Source: Parelaphostrongylus tenuis (lineage: Eukaryota > Nematoda > Chromadorea > Rhabditida > Metastrongylidae). From it: a DNA stretch of 64,000 nt. The position numbers and the translations under genes are program-made. The notes below the pieces were generated by a model, which was not told the DNA's origin, ran no database searches, and saw only the letters and a list, made by a program, of their open reading frames with translations. Positions 50,401-57,879 of this stretch are shown here, in pieces (the first letter of the stretch is position 1; each line of letters begins with the position of its first letter). Location of the stretch: NCBI GenBank assembly GCA_019055375.1, contig JAHQIW010007363.1, forward strand, positions 62,001 through 126,000. Reading direction: 5' to 3'.

Positions 50401-53222
50401 TTTGGTGACAACACGTTTGCTGTTGTTCTCTTTTCTACACTCGGCGCTCGTTATCACACGTATTTTCTTTATTGTTAAAGATTTGTCGCCGTTTCGTGGA
50501 GATTTCTAGGTTTCAGTATTGAAGTTGTAGGATAAGCTTTGTTCTAGAGTTCTTGTGGGCTTGGAGTCCTGTTTTTACTTTTTCTTGCCAAGTAGTCCCG
50601 CTACAAGATACCAAGATAAGATACTAAGCTTGTGCACGAAAAGAGATGACAATGCAGGGGAAATTTTGGAAGATCATTAGAGTTACATGAAAATTGAGAA
50701 AACTTGTCTAAATTAGCTGAGGCGGGGTTGGTAAATTAGTCGTAGAAATTCGGCTGACGTTCCGGCGGCTCGCTTTTCAGAGTCTAAGACTAATACTACA
50801 TACGCCCAGGCTTTGAAGAAGGCCAGTCGCCGAAACGTCAGCCGAATTTTTACGACTACTTTTCCAACCTCGCGTCAGCTAATCAAGATAAGTTTTCTCG
50901 ATTTTCATATAACAATTAATTATGCCGAGGTTTATGAAAAGTCGAACTTTTGTATTAGAGTTACAATTCTTATCAACAGTTTCTTCGAAGCGGAGAAAAA
51001 ATTTTAAATTTAATGTCAAAAATCACACGCCACACGTGAATCGCGCTGAGCGACCGATAAGTTGTACAATCAATACACAGCCAACCACGCATCCTAGCCG
51101 ACAAGAAATACACGCCGAGTGCGAAACTCAATTTTGTTCTCGCTGCCGCAGTGCAATAAAACGGCCTCGCAGAATACTCAATGTTGAATATTCGAGATTT
51201 GAGCTTTCGATACCAAAAATCTAAAGAAAAAGCTCTGTCTAACGTGGAACTCGCCAAGTGTGGAAATTAGTTTCAAGTTTACAGTACAACGTACTGAAAG
51301 GCTACTTCAGAAATATAGCAAATAACTAGAAATGTCAAAATTAAAAGTATTCAATGACTACTAAAACTTAGCGAAAAGGGGAAAAAAACGCGTTGTCCAC
51401 AAAGCGTTCAAACTGACTACCGATAACCAAAAAGTACCTAATATCAAATCTATTTTACAAAATTGCCGAACGATGTGACTTTTTTCGAAGAAAGGAGATC
51501 TTCCAAGAGAAGCCTCAAAATTCAGTGGACCTCCTGTGCATTCTTATTTTTAACATAAAATCTTCCCACGTCATTGTGAGCAATCTGCGTGCAAGAATCT
51601 TATGAATATATCTGATGACTGTTTTTGAGCCAACATGCCATGTGGTTGTTTATGGGAACTCATAGAGCTTAATACACGTGTGTTGGTCTTGACAGTCTCG
51701 TCAGGTGAGCAGTACCGTTCGTCATAGCCAACCCTCTCGGGAGTCCCTTATCCTGTTATATAAAGTAAGCAACGGCGTAGTATTTACACGTGCAGCCGAG
51801 TGAAATGAATTACTAGATCGGCAGTATTGTGCACTTGATTGCTCTTCGGTGGTACTTATAAAACATAATACCGTTCATTTCGAGTGTTTTATTAAGATCA
51901 CGCTCAAAATTCACGTCGCTTCCTACTCTGTGTAAGGGGATAAAAGACTCCAGAGAGCATTTGCTAAGACAATAGGCATGAGGTTGTGAAGTCCGAAATA
52001 AGTGTATTGGGATCAGAAGTGTCCATAAAAGACCACATGACATGCTGGCTTAGAATTAATTATCAGATCAACTAAAATTTGAGTGTGGTCTCAAGGAAAC
52101 ACTCGAAACGAGCGGTAATATATTTCATTAATACCAGCCAAGAACAATCGAGTGTGCAACACTGCCAATCTCGTGATTTACTTCACTTGACGGCACGTGT
52201 AAATTGTACGTCGTCGCCTACTCTATGTAAGGGGATAAAGGACTCTAGAGAGGATTGGCAAAGACGAAGAATACTGCCTAACTGATGAGGATGTCAAGTC
52301 CAAAACACGTATATTGGAATCTATAAGTGCCCATAAAAGACCACATGATATGTTGGCTCAAAAAAATTATCAGATATATTGTAATTTGAGCCAAGTGTTG
52401 AGGAAACACTCAAAACGAATGATATCATGTTTCATAAATTTTGTGAATATTAACCTATTCCAGTTATTTTTATCTCAAGAGCCACTAGTTTTTATACAAT
52501 GGATCCAAAGATTTTCATGTTTTTATCATTACAAGCACTATTGGAAAACATCTCGCTTTCAAAGGCAAACAGCGTCGTTAACGGACCGTAAATGATGGCG
52601 AGACACCAACTCGCTTACTTGATCATCATAATCAAAAATGAGTTTCTTGTATTTTCACAGGAAAAGAATAAGATTGATGACACATGTCGATATGTTCTTT
52701 ACAAAATACCTTGTAAGATTTACTAAACATCCAAAAAAATTATTACGGCTAAATGATAAATTTCTTGTGCAACTACCGTACTCACTGAGGCTCGCAAGCT
52801 ATATTCACTGTACATCTTGAAAAGGCGACAAAACATCAAAGACCAAACTCTGTACTCGAAATAAAGTATATGAATTGTAAAGAAGAAGTTGAAAAACATT
52901 GTCATAATAAATTTCTTTTTGTATTATGAAATTTAAGTAGGAATTGTCTTGAAATTTGAAACAAGAAAGTGAATTTGACAAGAATTTGCGGTCAAGATTT
53001 GATTAAGAACTGTTTCTACTCCAGTGATTTAGCTCTCAAAACGACAACTACCACCAAATGAGTAACATTTGATAATAATGTACATAGATCTGTGAAAACC
53101 TGGAGGTTTTTGAATTCGGAGACGTATCTGGATAGCGCTTGGTTAGTTGGATTCTGTGCTACCGCATCCCAAATTTGCTGCGCCTTACCTTCCATTTGTA
53201 ATCGTTCCAGTGCCTGAATCAT
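9072..53222 (-). CDS. Giant-intron ankyrin-repeat protein with C-terminal Dpy-30 motif (24 exons)
   Basis: Minus-strand exons, 5' to 3': 53222-53100, 50334-50235, 48682-48585, 37202-37107, 28947-28861, 28809-28713, 28645-28584, 27965-27863, 27799-27702, 22052-21951, 20072-19952, 18737-18631, 18492-18442, 17374-17234, 17181-17104, 14696-14595, 14537-14448, 13050-12987, 12577-12498, 12437-12350, 11566-11454, 11371-11270, 9498-9325, 9191-9072. The sum is about 2.4 kb, about 798 residues. All splice sites are GT-AG. Phases agree at every junction except those on either side of 28809-28713, where a one-base slip in an A run is needed. Ankyrin signatures are clear ([38 protein letters not shown]). 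The end is a Dpy-30 motif, a dimerising helical hairpin that in known proteins docks on partner helices. Four tandem modules precede it. No catalytic domain is seen; a scaffold role is inferred. The ATG at 53222 follows a TTAG acceptor, so trans-splicing there or an unseen upstream exon are both possible. I cannot name an orthologue. Confidence 0.85.
10858..11034 (+). repeat. MITE-like repeat, copy sharing 69 identical bases with 63742
   Basis: Positions 10858-10926 are identical to 63742-63810 (it includes 'gagccaacatgtcatgtggt' and 'cttgtacagcccgagacacg'). The two copies then stay alignable through 'cagactcgtcag', 'gggcagaacccgtcgtc' and 'tcgggag' to about 11034. The element sits in an intron of the ankyrin gene. 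Confidence 0.85.
11270..13050 (-). other. Ankyrin-gene module 4 (five exons)
   Basis: Exons are 13050-12987 ([20 protein letters not shown]), 12577-12498 ([20 protein letters not shown]), 12437-12350 ([18 protein letters not shown]), 11566-11454 ([20 protein letters not shown]) and 11371-11270 ([20 protein letters not shown] then [10 protein letters not shown]). The module has a WL-helix segment and two ankyrin repeats. The sixth exon of the other modules (GRPAKYY or HTPFYY type) was not found here. The last exon joins in phase 0 directly to the Dpy-30 linker exon. Confidence 0.85.
13803..14120. repeat. Foldback element in ankyrin-gene intron
   Basis: The left arm (13803-13905) contains 'cacgtgtgtttcgaaggtctc' and 'gtcagtgacccatgcccc'. 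The right arm (14038-14120) contains the inverse 'gggcgtgggtcactgacgag', 'gagacctcgtaaacacgcg' and 'cctcgtgtaaggct'. The spacer is about 130 bases. It is probably a non-autonomous DNA transposon related to the 835-1225 family. Confidence 0.65.
14448..18737 (-). other. Ankyrin-gene module 3 (six exons)
   Basis: Exons are 18737-18631 ([20 protein letters not shown]), 18492-18442 ([17 protein letters not shown]), 17374-17234 ([20 protein letters not shown] through [14 protein letters not shown]), 17181-17104 ([20 protein letters not shown]), 14696-14595 ([29 protein letters not shown]) and 14537-14448 ([18 protein letters not shown]). All phases agree. Compared with module 2, the intron inside the first ankyrin repeat has moved downstream, after LHKVVLSYA. 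Confidence 0.88.
15345..15535 (-). pseudogene. RTE retrotransposon 3' fragment
   Basis: The minus strand encodes [18 protein letters not shown] and DFFTK. This is nearly the same as the C-terminal region of the intact RTE polyprotein at 41360-44356 ([23 protein letters not shown]). The fragment is about 190 bases, severely 5'-truncated, and lies antisense to the intact copy. It is a dead remnant. Confidence 0.85.
20455..21100 (+). pseudogene. Degenerate RTE retrotransposon fragment
   Basis: This segment is colinear with the 3' third of the intact RTE (about 43455-44095). 'aacgtcatacgaacattagaatggg' near 20467 matches 43464, 'aacaccgaacatcagccaag' matches the region around 43558, and 'tttaagagcatcgaag' matches 43809. 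The FADDI active-site region is disrupted, and multiple indels break the frame. It lies on the + strand in an intron of the ankyrin gene. Confidence 0.85.
22545..22750 (+). repeat. tRNA-derived SINE, partial copy
   Basis: The head GTGTGTGGCGCAGTGGTC and B-box-like GGCTCGATCTGC are followed by 'ccctctgatgtcggagaatt', 'cagacttgtctgggaac', 'cagcactgc' and 'gagtcaataaagacc'. The 3' tail block of the family (GGGATTGATC...) is missing. Confidence 0.7.
22915..23022 (+). repeat. Purine-rich (GA)n tract
   Basis: A GA-rich low-complexity tract of about 110 bases, purest as (GA)n at 22986-23019. Frames translated from either strand here (Ser/Leu-rich or Glu/Arg-rich) are artefacts. Confidence 0.9.
23860..24165 (+). 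repeat. tRNA-derived SINE, full-length copy
   Basis: The head 'gcggcgcagtagtttagaga' and B box GGTTCGATTCC are followed by 'ggtatcagacttctctagga', 'cagcactgac', 'taggccaatatgcattcagt', 'cctcaaacgaagcc' and the tail 'gggattgatggacgccgaga' with 'gctttattctt'. All blocks of the 7819-8125 copy appear in the same order, which confirms the full-length structure. Confidence 0.8.
28050..28200 (+). repeat. tRNA-derived SINE, 5' partial copy
   Basis: A-box-like GTAGCGCAGTGGTA and B-box-like GGCTCGACTCC are followed by 'attcctctgcaattgta', 'aattggtactatactggt' and then loss of similarity. It sits just upstream (in gene order) of ankyrin exon 27965-27863. Confidence 0.6.
30551..30592. repeat. (TA)n microsatellite
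   Basis: An uninterrupted TA run of about 40 bases. It explains the apparent Tyr-Ile coding frames on both strands. Confidence 0.95.
30760..31560 (+). repeat. Dispersed repeat family D, second copy
   Basis: The block near 31405-31560 ('cagcgctattgaagg', 'aaagctttcgaatgattgtt', 'ggtcgtttcttcattcgttc', 'aacagggaagaacca') is colinear with 4165-4327. The block near 30780-30830 ('gtaacgctgtaaaattgaaa') is colinear with about 45095-45120. Boundaries are approximate. Confidence 0.45.
37820..38460 (+). other. Unrecognised open region upstream of an 18-bp tandem repeat
   Basis: Overlapping frames run through this stretch (37820-38107 in one frame, 37941-38222 and 38204-38461 in others), suggesting a frameshifted older coding sequence, perhaps a retroelement. 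Visible content is only basic and Arg/Gln-rich (for example [19 protein letters not shown]). No RT, integrase or gag motif was seen. The function is unknown. Confidence 0.25.
38461..38535 (+). repeat. 18-bp tandem repeat, four imperfect units
   Basis: Successive units of period 18 begin AACATCGTCACT, AACATCGTCACT, AACATCATCACT and AACACCGTCAGT, each followed by a variable six-base linker (for example AACAGT, TTCAAC, TACAAT, CATAAT). Since 18 is a multiple of three, the array may once have been coding. Confidence 0.75.
39140..39350 (+). repeat. Foldback-family half element
   Basis: It contains 'gccttctatgggcacttaca' with 'cagtgcgatacacgtgtatc', and then its own inverse: 'ggccgaaacacatgtattgc', 'actgtgtaagcgccctt'. 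A short foldback is therefore present. The GCCGAAACACRTGTATTG word marks the family also found near 2.9, 39.8, 52.3 and 63.1 kb. Confidence 0.6.
39362..39575 (-). repeat. tRNA-derived SINE, head-deleted copy
   Basis: It shares 'gataaagctctcggcgttga', 'tcaatccctgaggga', 'catgcattcga', 'ggcctttacaatgactcgcg' and 'ccagacaagtctg' with the copy at 7819-8125. It then jumps to 'tacgccacatgcgcac'; most of the tRNA-like head is deleted. It abuts another foldback element. Confidence 0.8.
39590..39915. repeat. Foldback-family element
   Basis: It contains 'gagtaatcgattgttattca' and 'tgcaatgtccggtgatcatg', related to the arms of the 2461-2920 element. Further right are 'ggaattggcttagacgaggg', 'gccgaaacacgtatattgag' and 'cataagtgcccttaaaatac'. 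This is the terminal signature of the family. Confidence 0.55.
40795..40985 (-). repeat. Second tRNA-like dispersed repeat, copy 1
   Basis: On the minus strand 'gctgataagtgcttatcaaa' and 'gcagatcagttgacgggtgg' are followed by a tRNA-like segment ('ggtggtgcaatagattagaa', then 'atcgattcccgtcct'). The left block recurs on the + strand at 59560-59650. It lies immediately 5' of the RTE insertion. Confidence 0.5.
41001..41010 (+). repeat. Putative target-site duplication, left of the RTE
   Basis: ATGCACATAT here is repeated exactly at 44365-44374, right after the element's 3' end. A 10-base direct repeat at both borders is what target-primed insertion of a non-LTR element leaves. TA-rich surroundings make chance identity less unlikely than usual. 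Confidence 0.6.
41011..44364 (+). mobile_element. Full-length RTE-type non-LTR retrotransposon
   Basis: The element has a 5' leader of about 350 bases (41011-41359), one long ORF (41360-44356) and only eight bases of 3' UTR, 'tacaggtg', before the putative target-site duplication. A single endonuclease-RT ORF with almost no 3' UTR is typical of the RTE clade. It is inserted in an intron of the ankyrin gene in the opposite orientation. Dead relatives lie at 15345-15535 and 20455-21100. A TA microsatellite follows at 44399-44450. Confidence 0.9.
41360..44356 (+). CDS. RTE endonuclease-reverse transcriptase polyprotein
   Basis: This is a 998-residue uninterrupted ORF. The N-terminal apurinic-like endonuclease spans about residues 53-300: CTYNARTL (56-63), GLAETRRR (85-92), VGDFNAKIG (193-201), [10 protein letters not shown] (261-270) and GSDHRLL (285-291). 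A connecting helical region at about 330-470 is followed by the reverse transcriptase at about 485-790: [15 protein letters not shown] (500-514), [18 protein letters not shown] (556-573), [12 protein letters not shown] (627-638), [13 protein letters not shown] (684-696) and the catalytic FADDI (726-730). The C-terminal part has the RWAGHVMR and [15 protein letters not shown] segments typical of this family. It nicks target DNA and copies its own RNA there. No stop or frameshift is visible and all key acidic residues are present, so it may be active. The first ATG is taken as the start. Confidence 0.96.
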   Translation: MGIKNAKNSNKYGPHSPDPERAPGTAAPGRTSTERLLKSQGRTRLPRSKRTKMTICTYNARTLAQQSAVEDLLIQARRIRYDVIGLAETRRRHPFHAVYDTGEELFLGTCDRRGVGGVGVLVKSNLTVNIDSFEQLTTRIGRLRLKRCGSMPALTIFVAYAPTSSYDEDEVEAFYMDLEKFFREDHTFFKVIVGDFNAKIGPRRTSEERHIGTHGLEWNEQGERLSEFIMTTQTIHGNSQFQKPLSQRWTWESPNGEYHNEIDHIIVNRRFCLTDVAVVPKFYTGSDHRLLRATFRFSRRGEKAAKFKQRSPRTTINWDVFKSLVGSWEDTVVDNIDEEYGRLVEYLHVGAKKAESPKVTKRRLSPQTLELIRQRGIARAAGNRNLTSELAKRCREAIKEDLKERRAAVMAEAAEAGKSIRKAQRGFANYKTKMIALRYPDGTLTASRRAMEKIIHQYYSDLFASHVLLPSYKLKEDEYVVPPVLPSEIRHAISSVKNRTTPGPDRIRPEHLKNLPPVLINTLARLFTRYLSECKVPIQWKTSKTVLLFKKGDLHDIGNYRPICLLSVVYKLFTRVILNRIDRTLDEGQPCEQAGFRKGFSTMDHIHTITRLIEVSREYKQPLCLTFIDLKKAFDSVETEAVIEALDNQGVPTRYIMILRELYKDFTTRISPFYNNITIDVRRGVRQGDTISPKLFTATLQNVMRTLEWDEMGVKIDGRQLNHLRFADDIVLITPNISQAERMLTDFDNACGKIGLQLNLTKTMFMRNGWVSNAPFTLNGTTISECSSYIYLGREINMMNDLAPELSRRKRAAWGTFKSIEDVVKRTKNIRLRAHLFDSTIIPALMYAAETWSLRKQDERSLAVIERAVERSMLGVSRISQMRQRIRTSDLRQRSKIKDAVLHARISKIRWAGHVMRFNDNRWTRAVTDWIPRDVKRSKGRPLTRWSDFFTKAMEERYDAQRIPRARRTHWATLARDREKWKSCWYPLESLDDQRDDR
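44365..44374 (+). repeat. Putative target-site duplication, right of the RTE
   Basis: This is an exact copy of the 10 bases at 41001-41010, directly after the short 3' tail of the retrotransposon. Confidence 0.6.
44399..44450. repeat. (TA)n microsatellite
   Basis: A TA run of about 50 bases, broken once by 'caca', shortly after the 3' end of the RTE element. Confidence 0.95.
45000..45850 (+). repeat. Dispersed repeat family D, third copy
   Basis: 'cattcgaaagcttagttt' (near 45040), 'gaagcacgaaaagcatat' (near 45178) and 'ggagttccttttgaag' (near 45244) are colinear with 3715-3865 and adjoining sequence. Further right, 'ttttgcaaatgattact' and 'cagcgaatgag' echo 4240-4290. Boundaries are uncertain. 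Confidence 0.45.
46763..46834 (-). tRNA. tRNA-like cloverleaf, left palindrome arm
   Basis: Read on the minus strand, 72 bases fold perfectly. The acceptor stem pairs GCCTCAG with CTGAGGC. The D stem pairs GTGC with GCAC around AGTGGTAGA. The anticodon stem pairs CGTCC with GGATG around CCGGATA. The T stem pairs GTGGG with CCCGC around TTCGATT. Position 33 is C instead of the near-universal U, and a GGA triplet at 34-36 would imply serine, but the long variable arm of serine tRNAs is absent. It is probably a tRNA-like transposon head, possibly still a Pol III template. Confidence 0.45.
46880..46951 (+). tRNA. tRNA-like cloverleaf, right palindrome arm
   Basis: It is the same 72-base fold as the left arm, in the opposite orientation. 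The only difference is in the D stem, where GTGT replaces GTGC and leaves a G-U pair. A box (GTGTAGTGGTAGAGCAC) and B box (GGGTTCGATTCCC) are both good Pol III promoter matches. The unusual C33 argues against a working decoding tRNA. Confidence 0.45.
47985..48215. repeat. Foldback (MITE-like) element
   Basis: The left arm has 'gttagtacttccttttcct', 'aaaactcgatggccaacgtt', 'tcggcggcatcgccttcgtc' and 'aaagcctt'. The right arm has the inverse 'aaggctttgacgaaggagtt', 'gccgccgaaatgttagtcat' and 'aggaaaaggaagtaccgaac'. Arms are about 80 bases with a 65-base loop. It lies in the intron next to ankyrin exon 48682-48585. Confidence 0.75.
50695..50900. repeat. Foldback (MITE-like) element
   Basis: The left arm (50695-50772) and right arm (50821-50900) are inverted copies at roughly 85 percent identity. 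'gagaaaacttgtctaaatta' and 'gctgaggcggggttggtaaa' pair with 'ccaacctcgcgtcagctaat' and 'aagttttctc'. The inner part carries 'ttcggctgacgttccggcgg' against 'cgccgaaacgtcagccgaat'. The loop is about 48 bases. Confidence 0.75.
51626..52380. repeat. Cluster of MITE-like repeats (10858 family and foldbacks)
   Basis: 51628-51770 is a diverged copy of the 10858/63742 repeat ('gagccaacatgccatgtggt', 'acacgtgtgttggtcttgac', 'tctcgggagtccctta'). 51815-52045 and 52079-52365 form a large imperfect inverted pair: 'attgtgcacttgattgctct' against 'caatcgagtgtgcaacactg', 'tgtgtaaggggataaaagac' in the left arm and 'tatgtaaggggataaaggac' in the right. Internal direct duplication has complicated the structure. 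Confidence 0.6.
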
Positions 53223-53456
53223 CTAACAGTGAACATCATGCATCGGTTCATTAATATCAGTCCTCCATGTCAGATGCGTAACTGTTTAATGGCAGACGAT
53301 ACAAAGGATGGCTTGATGCTCAATTTTATCATAGAAAGATTGTAATAGAAGGAATGTATTATTGCAACTGCTTTTTTTCAAAAGCTCCAGCTACTTTCAT
53401 CTGTTGCTGAAGCAAGACGTATCTTCAAATTAGAGGAGATAAAATGAAAAAAATGA

Positions 53457-53562
53457 TCATCGAGCCTCGAAATTGAACCGAGCATTGAAGTCTAGCTTGA
53501 GGATTTCATTGGTGACAGTGTCGTCGACTGCGGTTGGCATTTCCAATGGAGGCGGCTTATCC
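53457..53562 (-). CDS. Possible terminal exon of an unrecognised upstream gene
   Basis: After a TTTTAG acceptor the minus strand reads DKPPPLEMPTAVDDTVTNE, then ILKLDFNARFNFEAR and a TGA stop (53459-53457). The composition looks coding. It cannot belong upstream in the ankyrin gene because its frame stops and no good donor exists. Its phase matches the candidate exon at 54310-54234. It may be the C-terminus of a separate gene lying just 5' of the ankyrin gene on the same strand. The family is not recognised. Confidence 0.3.
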
Positions 53563-53679
53563 CTAAAACCGTGAATAAGCGAGAGTGTAATCCATAATGA
53601 AGCTCAAATCTAGCTTAAGAAAAGCTCTGGGCATTGAACGATTCTTAGAGTATGTGCCAATTTTCGGTTTCAATTAGAC

Positions 53680-53906
53680 ATGACGAGGTAATTGAATACT
53701 TTGGTCTTTGCAATGACTCGCTGTGATCTATCTAAATATAAGGTGAGTGCTGATATCGCCACCCCCCCCCCCCCCCCCCCCCCCGGCAAATTTAGTACCG
53801 ATTCGCTAAACCAGGAAGAATGAAGGGCTGGATGAGCGTGAGGCGCGAGATCGAACCAACGACCATGAACGTGTCGCAGGGCTCTCGAACCATTGCACAC
53901 GGCCCC
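53680..53906 (-). repeat. tRNA-derived SINE containing a poly-C tract
   Basis: On the minus strand the tRNA-like head (GTGTGCAATGGTTCGAGAG; B box GGTTCGATCTCGCGC) starts at about 53906, followed by 'ccagcccttcattcttcctg' and 'cgaatcggtactaaa'. A run of 23 C (53762-53784 on the + strand) then interrupts the body, which resumes with 'cagcactcacc'-like and 'gagtcattgcaaagacc' blocks. The order matches the 7819-8125 copy. Confidence 0.65.
53762..53784 (+). repeat. (C)23 homopolymer
   Basis: An unbroken run of 23 cytosines inside the SINE. Such runs are rare in AT-rich nematode DNA and unreliable in assembly. The complementary G run could form G-quadruplex structure. Confidence 0.95.
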
Positions 53907-54233
53907 AAATACAATTTAGTTAATTTCTAGAATATAGAGTCAAACTTCACTTTAATAACTATCTCAATTGGTAGTTTGTATTCTAAATCTTTAGTTCATG
54001 AAATGTGCTGTTACGCAAATCTGCTCTCAGAAATTGCTAGGATCAATTAGCATCAAAGAAAAGTCCTTTTGTATTTTTTACGGTGGAAATCTCGTAATTA
54101 GAAACTGACGAAGATTAGCTAAGAAATAGAAGTCTAACGCATACGAGGGAAAGAGGAGAGAGATTGAGTAAGCAACTATGTGTATCTGCAGCTTCTAACA
54201 AAAATGCATCCAAAATGTGTCTAAAGGACCTAC

Positions 54234-54310
54234 CTCATCATCGGTTTCCAGTGTGAATGGAGAAATGGAGATGAAAAGGCGGACCGTTGAAGAGAACAAG
54301 CTTGTGAAGT
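54234..54310 (-). CDS. Possible penultimate exon of an unrecognised upstream gene
   Basis: The minus strand has a TTGTAG acceptor at 54311 and a GAG|GTAGGT donor at 54234. The frame between them (SLQRSAFSSPFLHSHWKPMM) ends in phase 2 and joins in phase to exon 53562-53457. Support is only splice-site quality and phase agreement. No upstream exon was identified. Confidence 0.22.
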
Positions 54311-55552
54311 CTACAATACAACAGTTTTCGCGCTTCAACTTCACAAATTTAGTGAACGAGTTCAGTAATTGCATTACTGAGCGATAAGCGAGACATTTTC
54401 CCAGAATCCAAAAATATAGTGAACAACATCAGCATGATCCTTCTATACGAAGAGGACTCTCCAGACAAAAATTTTAGAAGCGTTCCAGTGACCTCGTGTA
54501 CTTAGAGATCAAATCGTGACAAGTCGCATCTTTGAAAGGGCTGGAATGATAGAGCGTTTACACCCAAGCCCAACCCCATTGAATGAGATATGCTTCCGAA
54601 TTGAACAAAGCATAATCTTGATAGAGTGCATTTAGCCCTGGTTAGTGGGAATTTGCGAAATGGTAAGTCTGCTTGTCACTGATAGCAAAGGCTCAAATAT
54701 TTTCTGAAGATGTTTTCTTGCACGCAGAATTTCTTAACGACATCCGTCAGAATGCATTTGTCTCTTAGTGATGAAAAACGACAGCGTCATTGCACAAGCA
54801 CTTGAAGGGGACTTACAAGACTGCTTTGAACAAATGAGGTCCTGAACAAATGAACTAAAAAAAGAATCGTCGCTCTCATCAATGGTCGGACCAATAGATT
54901 TAATTACAACAGTTATGACAAGTTTGATAGATTTGTCTGGTGATTAGCAAGGCGGCAGCTGTGATGTTTAACATTCGTCATTACTACCCTCAAACTGCTC
55001 TATCTAAATACTTCTGCCTATTTTCGACTCATCTTTTCCATGATAGGGCTGAAACTTGTGCGCCGTTTTGGAATCTGTACATAGTCTCATTGACTGAACG
55101 AACCCGTTACGTCAACCGATTAGCATGCACTTCGCTCCTGAATCTATTATCGTCACTCGATGGATTGTGGTCGATCTCGAACAGAAATCAGTAGATTATA
55201 GAGCTCTGTGGTATCGGCTATTGGGCGAAGGCTAAGTGAACAATGCCATCTCCTCTTAATCAGCAATGGCAAATATGCCAACTACACTTTAGCTGGCAGA
55301 TAGAAAAGCAATGAATTAATTGGTATTGATGTTTCTAACTATAGTTTTGAAGTCGGTAATGCACAGAGGGTATTTATGATGTGTACCAGGAAGCAAACTT
55401 ATAAGCAAGGCGCTGCTTCGACCTCCTCCTTAACACTTTCTTGCTGTCAATCATGGACCCATTAGCACGCTTCCATTTGGAAGACTGCAAACAGAATTGC
55501 TTGACCAGCTTTGTACGACGTTCCTCAAGAAAATGAAATTTTTACACAAAGG

Positions 55553-57785
55553 TTAAAAGCTGCCTGCGAAATATTTAATGAAGAATATAGTCATATCATT
55601 GCAGGACCACCTGTCTCTTAACCTTAACATATATTTGAAAAGTCGGTGTTTTTCTTTTTGAACAGATTGAAGGTTGTTCGTCGCAGTGTCTACTGAGTAC
55701 AGTGGAAATGCAGTACAATAAGAAAATGTGACCTTTTGGAAAGTCTCGCCTTCTTCAGAGCCTAGAATGGTCAGTTCGACATTCAATTTACGTAGTAAGA
55801 TGGTTTCGTAATCCGGCAAAAAGACGTAATAGACACGTTTCATAAACGAATAGTGAAAAGCTTCATTTTTTATTACTCAACGTTTAGTTGCTTCAAGTCT
55901 CCCAATCAATCATTATAGACACGCAGCTCAAAGTCTTGCATAGGTGAGAATTTGTTTCAGTGAGGCTAGGAACTTTAGCATGAGGTATCGTGTGAGGTGA
56001 CGCGTAATTACGAGGCATTCCTCTTGCGGATCATTTTTGGATTAGTGATTATCCAAAAAGCTTCCACGTTTTTTTGCCCAGACGCTTTAGATTTCTGTGT
56101 GAGGATAGTGACTTTTATATCAAAAATTACTCCGTTATGTCTTTGCTCCCTGTGCGTGCTTAGTGGAGTGTTTTGACAGTTACGTTTTCCAACTACTTGC
56201 TTTTTTATACTAACGTGAAGTTGTCTACCCATTTCGCTAATGTACTCGTCCTCGCTTGCCTCGTAAGAGGTTAGGTATATCTTACCAAACCTCATGGTAT
56301 CGCCATCTCTATCGTTAGGGCAAAATATACAGTCTTTCGCTTGGCAGAGGAGGTCATGCAGTCGGTTACGGAGCAGGTGGCGCTTTAGAGCGTCTGAAAG
56401 TATATCGATTACTGATACCTAGTTATCCAAACCTGCTCTTGTGAGCAGCGTTCAACAGTTGTGCATAGTTCGTTTGAAATAGAGGCAGAATGAAGGAACC
56501 TTTTTTTTATAATTGTCATTCGAAGGTGCAGATTTTCTGTAAACCTAACCGAGGAAGCTCCTACTACTTCGTAGTGATCAGACATGGCTACTTCCATGTC
56601 AAGCTTAAGGATTCTACCTCATGCCCTTATCCTGTGCACACACTAATAGCCGTTTGAGACATGTTTTTCACATGAGCGCGCTTTCTGCGTAATGGATGAT
56701 ATGATAGGTTATAAACGAAGCTGTATTCAGTACCTGGCTTTCGCCACCAATTTGTGTTGTGGGTGCTTTCGCAATGATAACTAAACGTTCATAGATGGAA
56801 GTCATTTTGCTTTTGGTATTAAACCAACCGTTTATTCAACATTTCAAAACATTTGATCATCTCGTCTTGCGTAAAGCAGGTGACAAAGCAATCATCTTTA
56901 TACCTACAGTGGAGTCATGGTCGGAGACCTATAACTGGTGCTTCTATCTCGGACATAAAGGTTTAGCAAGGGCTGAAGCCAGTCGCTGTCCCATTACAGC
57001 CTTTTCATATGCGAAAAATAATTCTGTGACCATCCAAAAGTTGAGCAGCTCAGGCACTCTTTTGAAAGCCTTGGCCTGTCGAATGGAAGAGCCATGCATG
57101 TTGATAGCTTTTACTTCTCAGTTAGGAGCTTGCAGATAGCTTGCATTGCGGAGTCACTCAACACGTTTGTATAAAGGCAGTCACGTCGAAACATTCTATG
57201 ACATATGCGTTCTTGGGAGACGTGTTACGTAGACGGTCATCCAACATTAGATTGCTTATGAGGTAGGTTGGAATGCGTATTAACGATTAAACCAGTACTA
57301 GATTTATACTTTGATGGATTAGTAGATGCAAGATCATTAGTGCATACCAATTTATGAGTCTTGAAAGTAAGTATGCAACGGCGTATTGGCGGACATTCGT
57401 TGGTTGAAAGATAAGTGGTAGTTTCGAAGAGGCTGAGCTTTCCATTTTTACGCATTCCTTGTTTAATTTCAGATATTGGCTTCAAGTTCCTTTTAGATAA
57501 TGAGAATTAGAGTGGGTATCTTCAAAGTTCTAACTGCATTATGTTAAAAGCGAAGTGTTGAGGAACGACCAAAAATTCCCCTTGTTCTTATCGCTTACTG
57601 ATAGCCTAATAGTTTTCGATCTCATCACTTCGCGTACTTGCTGCATGCGGCTTTTCTTTGCGGCTATGAGGTTAGAACCAAGCTTTTTTGTGCAATAATA
57701 GTTAAGGATTATGAGAGCTTTGTTCGAGAAACTGCGAAAATGGATATCTACTTTGTTGTTATGGTGCTGCTGCCCAAAGGACACT
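55553..57785 (-). pseudogene. Decayed Penelope-like retroelement (RT plus GIY-YIG)
   Basis: Minus-strand frames follow in the expected order. Near 57.5-57.8 kb is an N-terminal piece with IRLSVSDKNKG. Near 57.24-57.49 kb is RCILTFKTHKL. Near 56.84-56.91 kb is RYKDDCFVTC followed by FTQDEMIKCFEMLNKRLV, the YxDD catalytic motif. At 56.0-56.3 kb is YEASEDEYISEMGRQLHV, resembling the GIY-YIG endonuclease of Penelope-like elements. Many stops and frameshifts separate them, so the element is dead. Members of this group encode a reverse transcriptase and a C-terminal GIY-YIG nuclease. The identification rests on motif memory, not a search. Confidence 0.65.
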
Positions 57786-57879
57786 CGAGAAGAAGTTATT
57801 GTCCCTATTTTTGTTGTTTATGTTTACTAGACGACCTTAGTCAAGCTTAGTAACTAAGTCGATCTGGAAGCTCGTGCAA

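Larger units (their letters stand above)
28861..53222 (-). other. Ankyrin-gene module 1, the most diverged (five exons)
   Basis: Exons are 53222-53100 ([20 protein letters not shown]), 50334-50235 ([20 protein letters not shown]), 48682-48585 ([27 protein letters not shown]), 37202-37107 ([30 protein letters not shown]) and 28947-28861 ([16 protein letters not shown]). The order of segments matches the later modules, but identity is low. The introns are 2.8, 1.6, 11.4 and 8.2 kb and carry most of the transposon load in the window. Confidence 0.8.
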
